A program made the translations under genes and the position numbers. 50,677 nt of DNA from Sedimenticola hydrogenitrophicus. GTDB taxonomy: Bacteria; Pseudomonadota; Gammaproteobacteria; Chromatiales; Chromatiaceae. The notes beneath the pieces were generated by a model. The model did no database searches and was not told the DNA's origin. It saw only the letters and a list, made by a program, of their open reading frames with translations. How positions within the stretch are numbered: position 1 is the first letter of the stretch; each line of letters starts with the position of its first letter. The stretch is from positions 1 through 50,677 of the forward strand of contig NZ_JAQGEI010000041.1 of the NCBI RefSeq assembly GCF_029017505.1, in the 5' to 3' direction. Positions 16,249 through 23,932 of this stretch are shown one piece after another.

Positions 16249-17445
16249 ATGTCTCTCGCCATGAATGCAGTAACCAGTACAAAACAGACAATCATCGTGG
16301 CCGCCCTGGGTGTCGTCGCCCTGGGTCTGATGGTCGTGATCTTCTACTCTCCGATCTGGTGGGTTTCGTTGACGGCGCCCAATTATCCGGAAGAGGCGTT
16401 TCCGGATGGGGTGCGCATCCACTTCCATATGAACGGCGTTTTCAACGGTTGCCAGAAGGTCAACAAGGCGGAGATCCAGGAGGATGTGGCCCTCGACTGC
16501 GTGCATGAGATGGATACCATCAACCACTATGTCGGTATGTATCCGATCGCGGCGGGCGGCCCGGTTGAGCGCGGCTTCGGCCAGTTTCTGATGACCTTCA
16601 TGGGTATCATGCTGGTGGGCTTTATCTGTGTCAGGCCCAAATTGCGCATGGCCATCATGGGGGTCGCCTTCGCCGGGCTGCTGGCCTGGATGTACCTCAC
16701 GATCTACGCAGAGGACGGGTTCGCGCTGCAGAGCGCGGGTTATGTCGAGGCGATGGTGACCTCGCTGGACCAGGAGGCCGGTGCCGAACAGGAAGAGCCG
16801 GAGATCGTGATCGGCGGTATTGTCGGGGTACTGAAAAAGTCCCTGGAAGATTCGGGCGTGGTGGTTGATCTGCCTTCGGACAAGACGGCGTCCGCCAAGG
16901 CGGCGGTTTCCGACAAGCAGCACATGATCGAGCAGCTGAAGCTCACCTATGAAAAGGACCTGGAGCACGGTCGGGTCACCGAGCCCTGGAACGGCAGCAG
17001 TTTCCAGGTGATGACCTGGCATTATGGCAAGAGCCTGGGTCGCTACTTCAACAACCCGGAAGAGATCGTGCCCATGGTGGCCAATCTCAAGATTGCCCTG
17101 CATGTGGCGTTTGCCGGTCTTGCCGGGGCGATGCTGCTGCTGGTGTTCGGCGCGCGCAAGAACGGTGGCATACTCTACTGGCTGCTGGTCCTGGTGCCGA
17201 TGGCGCTGCCGCTGTTTTTTATCATCGACTATGCCGCCTGGCTCTGGTGGTATGGCCATACGTTGAACGCCATGGGCGCCTTCGCGGTCAAACCTTTTAT
17301 GCCCACTGTGTTTGGCGATGGTAAAGTGGCGCAGTTCGCCACCCACTCCTACCCCTATATAGGCTTCTTTATCATGCTGCTGCTCTCTCCCATCCTGGCG
17401 GTGGCCGCGCTGGTGCGGAAGAGGCAGTTCAAGGATGCTGAGTAA
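16249..17445 (+). CDS. Nos-cluster membrane protein, NosB-like
   Basis: This 398-residue protein has about six hydrophobic helices: one near residues 15-35, two near 105-150 (FLMTFMGIMLVGFICV, MAIMGVAFAGLLAWMYL), two near 280-325, and one near 370-390. A large polar region (about 155-275) lies between the second and third groups. FHMNGVFNGCQKVN and a Cys near residue 80 are features of the first loop. Clade II nos operons carry a membrane protein, NosB, between nosZ and nosD, and both position and topology fit. Its function is not well established; a role in electron transfer to NosZ has been suggested. Translation may start at 16249 or 16261; neither has a clear ribosome binding site. Confidence 0.65.
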   Translation: MSLAMNAVTSTKQTIIVAALGVVALGLMVVIFYSPIWWVSLTAPNYPEEAFPDGVRIHFHMNGVFNGCQKVNKAEIQEDVALDCVHEMDTINHYVGMYPIAAGGPVERGFGQFLMTFMGIMLVGFICVRPKLRMAIMGVAFAGLLAWMYLTIYAEDGFALQSAGYVEAMVTSLDQEAGAEQEEPEIVIGGIVGVLKKSLEDSGVVVDLPSDKTASAKAAVSDKQHMIEQLKLTYEKDLEHGRVTEPWNGSSFQVMTWHYGKSLGRYFNNPEEIVPMVANLKIALHVAFAGLAGAMLLLVFGARKNGGILYWLLVLVPMALPLFFIIDYAAWLWWYGHTLNAMGAFAVKPFMPTVFGDGKVAQFATHSYPYIGFFIMLLLSPILAVAALVRKRQFKDAE

Positions 17446-17585
17446 ATAGCCCACACACCTCCGTGTGATCCGCTTTGAGCGCACGGGGGTCTGTCGATTC
17501 CAAGGTTGAACGGGCACGAAATTAACGAGTCTGAGAGGGCTGTGCCCACGTGCTTCCGAACAAAGACACTTCCGAACCAAAATCC

Positions 17586-18821
17586 ATGTGTACCCTGCGT
17601 CATATTGCCGCATTACTGTTGTTCCTGCTCCCGGCATGGTTATCGGCCGCCGAGTATCCCTCGTTTCAGGCACTGGTGGATGCCGCCAACGAAAATGATC
17701 TGCTGATACCCCCACCGGGAACCTATGCCGGTCCGGTGTCGATCGAAAAGTCGCTGGTCATCGATGGCCAGGGCAAGGTGGTGATCGATGCCGGTGGCAA
17801 GGGCTCGGTCATCTACCTGGACGCGGACGGGGTCACCCTGAAGGGGCTGCGCCTGACCAATTCGGGTAATTCCCACAACGACATCGATTCCGGCATTCAG
17901 GTGCGCGGCAATTTCAATGTCATCAAGGACAATGTGATCGACAACAGCCTGTTTGGTATCGATCTCGGGCAGGCGGAAAATAACATCATCCGCCGCAACC
18001 GCATCTCCTCCAAGCCGGTCGAGATCGGTATTCGTGGCGATGCCATCCGCCTCTGGTACAGTTTCAATAACAAGATCACCGATAATATCATTCGCGACTC
18101 GCGCGATATGGTGGTCTGGTACTCGAAAGATAATCTGATTGCCCGCAACGATGCCCGCCGTGGCCGTTATTCCCTGCACTTTATGTATGCCCAGCGCAAC
18201 GAGGTGGTGGAGAATCACTATGAAGACAATCAGGTGGGCATCTTCCTGATGTACAGTGACAGCGTGGTGATCAGGAACAACTACATCGCCCATGCCATCG
18301 GCCCGACCGGTATGGGCATCGGCTTCAAGGAGACCTCGGATGTGGATGTGCATGACAACCGCATCCTCTACTGTGCCACCGGTATCTATCTCGATATCTC
18401 CCCCTACGATCCGGAGGCAACCAATCGGCTGACCGGAAACCTGATCGCCTTCAGCGGCATCGGGGTGCAGTTCCTGAATGACTGGAAAGGCAACATCCTG
18501 GAGCGCAACCGGTTCAAGGGAAATATCACCCAGGTCACCGTGGGCGGCGGCAAGACCGCCAAACGCAATCACTGGAACGGTAACTACTGGGATGACTACG
18601 AGGGGTTCGACCGTGACTTGGACGGGGTGGGTGACCGACCCTACGAACTCTACAGTTATGCCGACCGGATCTGGATGGACGTACCCTATGCGCAGTTTTT
18701 CAAGGGTTCACCCGTCCTGGAGGTGCTCGATTTTCTTGAGCGACTCGCCCCCTTTACCGATCCGGATATGATCTTGCGTGATGAAAAACCGCTGATGTCC
18801 GCGGAGGCAGTGCAACAATGA
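17586..18821 (+). CDS. nosD: NosD, periplasmic copper-site maturation protein
   Basis: This 411-residue protein acts with the NosFY transporter in assembly of the CuZ centre of NosZ. A Sec signal peptide (MCTLRHIAALLLFLLPAWLSA) is followed by a right-handed parallel beta-helix of CASH/PbH1 repeats (IRGDAIRLWYSFNNKITDN, RDMVVWYSKDNLIARND). NHWNGNYWDDYEGFD near residue 335 is a family signature. ATG 17586 gives a normal signal peptide. An upstream GTG at 17550 has a better ribosome binding site but adds polar residues. Its last codons overlap nosG (ATGA). Confidence 0.92.
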   Translation: MCTLRHIAALLLFLLPAWLSAAEYPSFQALVDAANENDLLIPPPGTYAGPVSIEKSLVIDGQGKVVIDAGGKGSVIYLDADGVTLKGLRLTNSGNSHNDIDSGIQVRGNFNVIKDNVIDNSLFGIDLGQAENNIIRRNRISSKPVEIGIRGDAIRLWYSFNNKITDNIIRDSRDMVVWYSKDNLIARNDARRGRYSLHFMYAQRNEVVENHYEDNQVGIFLMYSDSVVIRNNYIAHAIGPTGMGIGFKETSDVDVHDNRILYCATGIYLDISPYDPEATNRLTGNLIAFSGIGVQFLNDWKGNILERNRFKGNITQVTVGGGKTAKRNHWNGNYWDDYEGFDRDLDGVGDRPYELYSYADRIWMDVPYAQFFKGSPVLEVLDFLERLAPFTDPDMILRDEKPLMSAEAVQQ

Positions 18822-19723
18822 ACGAGCAGAGCAAACCGAAAAATCCCGCGCCGAAAAAATCTGCCAGGAGAAAGCTTAATCCGAAGCAGCTCGAACAGAA
18901 CCGGCGCGAGTTCCTGAGAAGCTCCGCGCTGGCCGTCGGCATGATCGGGTTCTCCCTGGTCGGACTGTTGCCGGTGGTGCAGGGGAAGACCCTGGCATTA
19001 CGTCCGCCCGGCGCGCTCAAGACTCCGGCCGATGAGAGCGACTTTCTCGCCGCCTGTATCAAGTGTGGTCAGTGCGTGCAGGTCTGTCCGGTCAATGCCA
19101 TCAAACTGGCTGAACTGGACAAGGGCGCGGGTATCGGCGTGCCCTATATCGATGCGCGTGCCCAGGCATGCGATTTCTCCTGCGACGGCCTGCAGTGCGT
19201 GCTGGCCTGCCCGACCGGGGCGTTGACCCATGATCTGGACTATCCGGCGGATTCCCGCATGGGCTACGCCCGGCTGGCCGAGCCGCGCAAGTGCCTGGCG
19301 ATTCAGGGCAAGGGATTCAAGGGGCAGGCGCGCGGTCCGGACTACCAGGGGATTTTGCGTTACGACGACGTGGACCGTTGGAACCCGATCCCGGTAGCCG
19401 ACTATCCCTACGATCTGGAGTTGTGCGACCTCTGCGTGCGCCAGTGTCCGATCGAGATCCGCATAGCCCAGTGCGCGGAGGAGGAGGCCGCCAGGGAGCA
19501 GAACAAGGATCGGGTTGCCCAACGCCAGGGCAACGAGTGCCCGCCGAAACACGCCATCGCCCTTGAGCCGATTGTCAGTGAGGACGGGATCCGGCGCATG
19601 AAGCCGGTGATTCTGGATGGCTGTGTCGGCTGCGGTGTCTGCGAAATGATCTGTCCCCCGGAACCGCCAGCGATCGTTATCGACATCCTGCAGGACGCCG
19701 ATCACATCGGGGGTGTCTCATGA
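18818..19723 (+). CDS. nosG: NosG / NapG-like Fe-S protein
   Basis: This 301-residue ferredoxin-type protein has a twin-arginine signal (RREFLRSS, Arg29-Arg30, then a hydrophobic stretch) and four cysteine-rich [4Fe-4S] motifs: CIKCGQCVQVCPVNAI, CDFSCDGLQCVLACP, CDLCVRQCPIE and CVGCGVCEMICPPEPP. With NosH it should form a quinol-oxidising electron path toward the periplasm, as NapGH does for nitrate reductase. Its ATG overlaps the nosD stop and its own stop overlaps the nosH ATG, so the three are translationally coupled. Confidence 0.92.
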   Translation: MNEQSKPKNPAPKKSARRKLNPKQLEQNRREFLRSSALAVGMIGFSLVGLLPVVQGKTLALRPPGALKTPADESDFLAACIKCGQCVQVCPVNAIKLAELDKGAGIGVPYIDARAQACDFSCDGLQCVLACPTGALTHDLDYPADSRMGYARLAEPRKCLAIQGKGFKGQARGPDYQGILRYDDVDRWNPIPVADYPYDLELCDLCVRQCPIEIRIAQCAEEEAAREQNKDRVAQRQGNECPPKHAIALEPIVSEDGIRRMKPVILDGCVGCGVCEMICPPEPPAIVIDILQDADHIGGVS

Positions 19724-20691
19724 GCTACATCACGGAATCCCTTCGCCAGCTGTACGGCAGCGAACCTCGGCGCCCGGAAAAAGCAGAGATTTCGCCCGAG
19801 GCGCAGGCGATCCACTTGTTTAAAAAGCAGAATCCGTTCGACGCAATTGCCTTCGAAGCCCATCGCCAGGCACATGCCAAGGATGCGAAAAAATGGCGTA
19901 ACCGGCGCTGGGCCACCCTGCTTGTGATCAACTTGCTGTTTCTGGTCTCCTACTACTTCGATATCCAGTTGCTGGAGGGGGCGCTGACGGCGTCGCGCTT
20001 CATGGGTTTCCATATGGCGGACCTGAACTCCGCCCTGCAGGTGACCCTGGCGTTCAAGCATATGGTACTCAACCTGGTGATCGGTACCGCCACCATCTTT
20101 GTGCTCTGGCTGCTGCTGGGTGGGCGTACCTTCTGTTCCTGGGTCTGCCCCTATCACCTGCTGTCGGAGTGGGCGGAGAAGCTCCATCTCTATCTCGCCG
20201 ACAAGGGGCTGGTGAAGGATCGTTCCTTCAATCGCAAGGTGCGTTCGCTGTTCTACCTGATCTTCGCCCTGCTCGCGCTGCTCAGCGGCTACACGGTGTT
20301 TGAGACCATCTCGGTGACCGGTATCGTCAGTCGGGCGCTGATCTACGGTCCCGGCGTGGCCATGATCTGGGTCGGCCTGGTGCTGCTGTTCGAGGTGTTC
20401 TACTCGCGCCGCGCCTGGTGCCGCTATGTCTGCCCCATCGGTATCACCTATGGCGTGGTCGGCGCGCTGTCGCCCCTGCGGGTCAAGTTTGTGCTGAAGG
20501 ACTGTCATCACGAGGGCGACTGCCGCAAGGCGTGCCTGGTGCCCCACGTGCTGGACATGACGGTGAAGGGCAAGGCGGTGCATACCGAGGTGGATGTCAG
20601 CGCCGACTGCACGAGGTGCGGCATGTGCGTGGATGTCTGTCCCACCAACTCACTGCGGTTCGAGATCAAGGGGCTCGGAAAACACCTTTGA
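19720..20691 (+). CDS. nosH: NosH / NapH-like membrane Fe-S protein
   Basis: This 323-residue integral membrane protein has four helices (near residues 65-85, 120-135, 170-195 and 205-225). The cytoplasmic CSWVCPYHLLSEW and CRYVCPIGITYG motifs are typical of NapH and NosR-type proteins. Two [4Fe-4S] motifs follow at the C-terminus (CHHEGDCRKACLVP and CTRCGMCVDVCPTN). It probably oxidises menaquinol or ubiquinol and passes electrons to NosG. It starts in an ATGA overlap with nosG. A long inverted-repeat element follows it. Confidence 0.92.
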   Translation: MSYITESLRQLYGSEPRRPEKAEISPEAQAIHLFKKQNPFDAIAFEAHRQAHAKDAKKWRNRRWATLLVINLLFLVSYYFDIQLLEGALTASRFMGFHMADLNSALQVTLAFKHMVLNLVIGTATIFVLWLLLGGRTFCSWVCPYHLLSEWAEKLHLYLADKGLVKDRSFNRKVRSLFYLIFALLALLSGYTVFETISVTGIVSRALIYGPGVAMIWVGLVLLFEVFYSRRAWCRYVCPIGITYGVVGALSPLRVKFVLKDCHHEGDCRKACLVPHVLDMTVKGKAVHTEVDVSADCTRCGMCVDVCPTNSLRFEIKGLGKHL

Positions 20692-20713
20692 AATGGGCTT
20701 GTGGTCCAGGACG

Positions 20714-20873
20714 ACGTCATCTAAACACGCAACTGCTTGTTAGAGAGGATCTGCCTGCTTGATTGACGGGATGCCGTAAACCCATCCCTGGGGGCTTGCC
20801 GTGGCCATCCATGGCCGCGGACACCCGTCAATCAAGCAGGCAGATCCTCGTCCCGCTCAGCATTAGATGACGT
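20714..20873. repeat. Foldback element between nosH and nosF
   Basis: A perfect 26-bp inverted repeat (GAGGATCTGCCTGC... at 20745-20770, its complement at 20824-20849) encloses 53 nt containing GGCCATCCATGGCC. An outer pair, ACGTCATCTAA (20714-20724) / TTAGATGACGT (20863-20873), frames it. It would form a very stable hairpin in RNA or a cruciform in DNA. No T run follows. Confidence 0.85.
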
Positions 20874-20894
20874 GACCCTGGCTTGCGGTGCGTT

Positions 20895-20908
20895 TTGATT
20901 TACATCAT
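20895..20908 (+). promoter_or_regulatory. FNR/DNR-like box upstream of nosF
   Basis: TTGATTTACATCAT differs from TTGAT-N4-ATCAA by one base. It lies 97 nt before nosF and would give nosFLY a promoter of its own downstream of the foldback element. Confidence 0.55.
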
Positions 20909-21004
20909 TGCCAGGATAACTCAAACTCATAGACTATCCGGGTTGCCCAGCAGATTTACCTTCTATTCACGTAGTGGTCACGGATTCAAATATCAGGTTC
21001 ATGA

Positions 21005-21892
21005 ATGATTGAGTTTCACAACGTCGTAAAAAGATTCCGCCGTCATGAAGTACTGAAGGGCGTCGACCTGACCATCGAGCGCGGCCATCGGGTTGCCCTG
21101 GTGGGGTCCAATGGCGCTGGCAAGACCACGCTGATCCGTTGTCTGCTGGGTGAATATACCTGCGAAGGTTCGGTGACGGTGGACGCACTGGCGCCACGCG
21201 AGCATCGCCGCGCCGTGCTCTCCAAGGTGGGTTTTGTCCCGCAACTGCCGCCACCGCTGAAAATGCCGGTCGGGCAACTGATCCGCTTCGCCGCCAGCGT
21301 CTGTGATTCCGATCCGCAACGAATGACCGATGTGGCCACCCGCCTGGGGCTGGACACGGAGCGTTTCCGCCACCAGCCCTTCGTCAAACTCTCCGGCGGC
21401 CAGAAACAGAAGCTGCTGATCAGCATCGCCCTGGGGCGTGACAGCGAGTTGCTGGTGATGGATGAGCCGGCGGCCAACCTGGACCCCGAGGCACGCCACA
21501 TCTTTTTCAGCCTGCTGGCGGAGAAGAAGGATGAGGCCGCCATGATCATCTCCAGTCATCGCCTGGACGAGGTGGCCTCCCTGGTAAACCGGGTGATCGA
21601 GATGGATCAGGGGCGGGTGGTGCTGGATGATCGGGTGGCCGATCTGGTGGAGCTCTCCAGTCGTCTGCACTGCCGTATCCGGCTGATCCGCCCCGAGGCG
21701 CCCTTTGCCAAGGCCATCCAGGAGTGGGGCTTCAAGGGGTCGGTGGACGGTCGCGAATGGAGTGGCCAGGTGGCCGGTCCGGACCGGCTGCGTTTTCTCG
21801 GCGTCCTCTCCCGCTACGCGGCCCTGCTCTCCAGCATCGACATGCGTGAAGCCGAGACGGCGAAGGATTACGAGGCGGTGGTGAATGAATAA
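21005..21892 (+). CDS. nosF: NosF, ABC transporter ATPase for NosZ maturation
   Basis: This 295-residue ATP-binding subunit has Walker A GSNGAGKTTL (near residue 35), Q-loop GFVPQLPPP, signature LSGGQKQKLLI, Walker B LLVMDEP and a switch His in IISSHRLDE. It pairs with NosY and acts with NosD to supply what is needed to build the CuZ site, probably sulfur. An ATG at 21001 is immediately closed by a stop and has no role in this frame. The end of nosF overlaps the nosL start (ATGAATAA). Confidence 0.93.
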   Translation: MIEFHNVVKRFRRHEVLKGVDLTIERGHRVALVGSNGAGKTTLIRCLLGEYTCEGSVTVDALAPREHRRAVLSKVGFVPQLPPPLKMPVGQLIRFAASVCDSDPQRMTDVATRLGLDTERFRHQPFVKLSGGQKQKLLISIALGRDSELLVMDEPAANLDPEARHIFFSLLAEKKDEAAMIISSHRLDEVASLVNRVIEMDQGRVVLDDRVADLVELSSRLHCRIRLIRPEAPFAKAIQEWGFKGSVDGREWSGQVAGPDRLRFLGVLSRYAALLSSIDMREAETAKDYEAVVNE

Positions 21893-22703
21893 GGGCTCGA
21901 ATGGCACTAAGTTAAGGCAGGCGTCCATTTTTTCGTCATTCTGGCACAGGCCGGACAAAAGCGCGAAGCGCGTTGAACGACTGAAAGTCGGCCCGAAGGG
22001 TGAGCGAAGCGAATCATCCATAAATTCACCACGGATGCGGGTTCTGGATGCCATCCTTAGGTCCGTAAACGGTGCATCCCTGCACCACTCCTCCGGCATG
22101 CGCCGGGATGACGGAGGCTCTGGGTTTAACTTAGTGCCATTCATTAAGGGCTTCACCCTGCTGTTCGCGGGGCTGCTGACGTTGCTGGTCAGCGCCTGCA
22201 GCGGCGATCCGGGGACCGGTCCCGGCGAGGTGAAGTGGGACCGGGACGCCTGCGAGCGCTGCCGCATGGTGCTCAGTGACCGAAATCACGCGGCGCAGAT
22301 CCGTTATTTTCCGGCCGACAAGAAGCGCTCGAAACTGATGAAGTTCGATGATATCGGCTGCGCGGTTATCTGGCTGGAGGACAAGCCCTGGAAGGATGAC
22401 CAGAAGACCCAGATCTGGGTGACGGACATCAACGGTGGCTGGATCGACGCCCGGAACGCCACCTATGTCAAAGGCGATTTGACACCCATGGAGTACGGCC
22501 TCGGGGCGCAGTCTCAACCGGTCTCGGGTGGACTCGATTTCGCCCAGGCGAAGGCGCATATCTTTGCCGTTGAGGAACGTTTCAACATCCACGGCGTGGA
22601 TCTGCTGAAACGACTGGAGGAGCGACAGGGGAAGCAGCCGGGGAAGGTCCAGTCGGGCCGCACCGATTCCCATAACCATACAGCGGGTGAGACCAATCAA
22701 TGA
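21885..22703 (+). CDS. nosL: NosL copper-binding lipoprotein, signal peptide interrupted by a MITE
   Basis: NosL is an outer-membrane copper lipoprotein that delivers Cu(I) for NosZ. The mature part is normal: lipobox LLVSAC, CERCRMVLSDRNHAAQI (Cys-x-x-Cys and Met ligand region), KLMKFDDIGC and WVTDINGGWIDARNA. The first four codons (MNKG) overlap the end of nosF, but a 244-bp MITE plus its duplicated target lies between them and FTLLFAGLL. The insertion adds exactly 85 codons with no stop. Without it the protein would begin MNKGFTLLFAGLLTLLVSAC, a classic 19-residue lipoprotein signal. Today translation may run through, start at GTG 22134 inside the MITE end (giving MPFIKGFTLL...), or start at ATG 22098. 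The C-terminus overlaps a micro-ORF. Confidence 0.85.
   Translation: MNKGSNGTKLRQASIFSSFWHRPDKSAKRVERLKVGPKGERSESSINSPRMRVLDAILRSVNGASLHHSSGMRRDDGGSGFNLVPFIKGFTLLFAGLLTLLVSACSGDPGTGPGEVKWDRDACERCRMVLSDRNHAAQIRYFPADKKRSKLMKFDDIGCAVIWLEDKPWKDDQKTQIWVTDINGGWIDARNATYVKGDLTPMEYGLGAQSQPVSGGLDFAQAKAHIFAVEERFNIHGVDLLKRLEERQGKQPGKVQSGRTDSHNHTAGETNQ
21899..22142. mobile_element. MITE copy 3 (GAATGGCACT family), 244 bp, inside nosL
   Basis: The 17-bp ends GAATGGCACTAAGTTAA / TTAACTTAGTGCCATTC are perfect inverted repeats. The flanks AATAAGGGCTC and ATTAAGGGCTT match at 9 of 11 positions, which suggests an older target duplication. It carries both internal modules: the 60-bp one at 21955-22014 (as in copy 1) and a CCTTAGGTCCGTAAACGG...CACTCCTCCGG one at about 22049-22097 (as in copy 4). 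It is open in the nosL frame throughout. Confidence 0.9.
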
Positions 22704-22777
22704 AAAATTGGCAGGATAGACAATTTTCACGGCCGCAGGCCGCCCGTCAGGGTGCGGCACAGGGAGGTGCCGCATGA
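22700..22777 (+). CDS. 25-codon micro-ORF in a coupling repeat between nosL and nosY
   Basis: ATG at 22700 overlaps the nosL stop (ATGA) and the TGA at 22775 overlaps the nosY start (ATGA), so the unit fills the junction exactly. The peptide begins MKNWQDRQFSRPQ and ends RQGAAQGGAA. The DNA also forms two hairpins, ACGGCCGCAGGCCGCCCGT and GTGCGGCAC...GTGCCGC, and contains AGGGAGG 6 nt before the nosY ATG. A near-identical unit, in tandem, precedes rsmA. Whether the peptide is made, or only the coupling matters, is unknown. It could also be a non-coding repeat whose target duplication is ATGA. Confidence 0.6.
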   Translation: MKNWQDRQFSRPQAARQGAAQGGAA

Positions 22778-23601
22778 AACATCTCTGGTTAACTGCGTAC
22801 GCCGATATCGTCGAGTCGCTGCGGGCGCGCTGGTTCATGGTCTACACTCTGGTGTTCGGCGGTCTGGTGGTGGTGCTGTTCGCCTACGGACTGGCCGAGT
22901 CCCGCATCATGGGTTTCACCGGGCTGTCGCGGCTGCTGCTCACCTATATCCAGATCTCCATGGCCATCCTGCCGGTGTTCGTGCTGATCACCACGGTGCG
23001 TTCGGTGGCCGGGGATCGCGAGGCCGGGGTGTTCGAGTACCTGCTGTCGCTGCCGATCAGCCTGGCGGCCTGGTTCTGGGGCAAGATCTTCGGGCGTTTC
23101 CTGGTGGTGTTCCTGCCGGTGCTGCTGGCCATGGTCGGCGCGGTGATCTGGGGCACCATCAAGGGCGTCAACGTCCCCTGGGATCTGTTTATCTATTACA
23201 CCGGCCTACTGATGGCCCTGGCCTGGTGTTTCCTCGGCATCGGCATGCTGATCTCCACCCTGGCACGCAGCTCGGATGTGGCCCAGGGCGCGGCCTTCGT
23301 GGTCTGGTTAACCCTGTTGCTGTTTCTCGACCTGATCCTGCTCGGTATCCTGATCCAGGAGCAGCTGCCGGCCGAGACCGCGGTGGCCATTGCCCTGGTT
23401 AATCCGATGCAGGTGTTCCGCACCGCCACCATGATGCTGTTCGATCCGCAGCTGGTGCTGCTGGGTCCCTCCGCCTACGTCATCCTCGATACCTTCGGCC
23501 AGAAGGGTTATATCGCCTACGCGCTGCTCTACCCCATCCTGGTGGGTACGGCCTGTGCCGCGCTGGGTTTCCTCCACTTCCGGCGCAGCGATCTGCCCTG
23601 A
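22774..23601 (+). CDS. nosY: NosY, ABC-2 type permease for NosZ maturation
   Basis: This 275-residue membrane protein has six predicted helices and the pattern of ABC-2 permeases (AGDREAGVFEYLLSLPISLAAWFWGK near residue 78). It forms the membrane channel for NosF. NP-Q-F (VNPMQVFRTATMMLFDP) near residue 208 is conserved in the family. Its start codon and ribosome binding site are provided by the repeat unit that separates it from nosL. Confidence 0.92.
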   Translation: MKHLWLTAYADIVESLRARWFMVYTLVFGGLVVVLFAYGLAESRIMGFTGLSRLLLTYIQISMAILPVFVLITTVRSVAGDREAGVFEYLLSLPISLAAWFWGKIFGRFLVVFLPVLLAMVGAVIWGTIKGVNVPWDLFIYYTGLLMALAWCFLGIGMLISTLARSSDVAQGAAFVVWLTLLLFLDLILLGILIQEQLPAETAVAIALVNPMQVFRTATMMLFDPQLVLLGPSAYVILDTFGQKGYIAYALLYPILVGTACAALGFLHFRRSDLP

Positions 23602-23690
23602 TCCGGATAGGAAAATCCAGTCGCCAAAGAATGTGAATAAACTTGCCGACGCAGGATGCCGGTGAGGCAGGAACCGCATCAAGACGTATC

Positions 23691-23815
23691 GCGAGGAGTG
23701 GTGCATCCTTGCACCACTCCTCGCGGCTTAATGAACAGTTTTCAATCCTGATTGAGTCGGGCGGGTAATCGGAAACTTTTTGCGGCATATCACGCAACGT
23801 CGCGTGATATGCCGC
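23691..23815. repeat. Two strong hairpins between nosY and the copper-chaperone genes
   Basis: GCGAGGAGTGGTGC / GCACCACTCCTCGC (23691-23724) and GCGGCATATCACGC / GCGTGATATGCCGC (23782-23815) are perfect 14-bp inverted repeats with 6-nt loops. Neither has a T run. The first is related to the CCACTCCTC units in MITE copies 3 and 4. No gene is seen in 23602-23932. Confidence 0.75.
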
Positions 23816-23932
23816 GCCACGCTGCCCCGCTCGGCGGATCAATCCCAACTCCCCGGCATCCATTGACGGCCATCAATTGCGGTACTATTCGATTGCTCTA
23901 ACATCGCGCTCTGATAACACACGAGGTATTTT

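Noticed and set aside
16087-17715. 542-codon minus-strand open frame opposite the nosB-like gene
   Set aside because: It is antisense to a membrane protein with clear helices in the right operon context, and it has no domain of its own.
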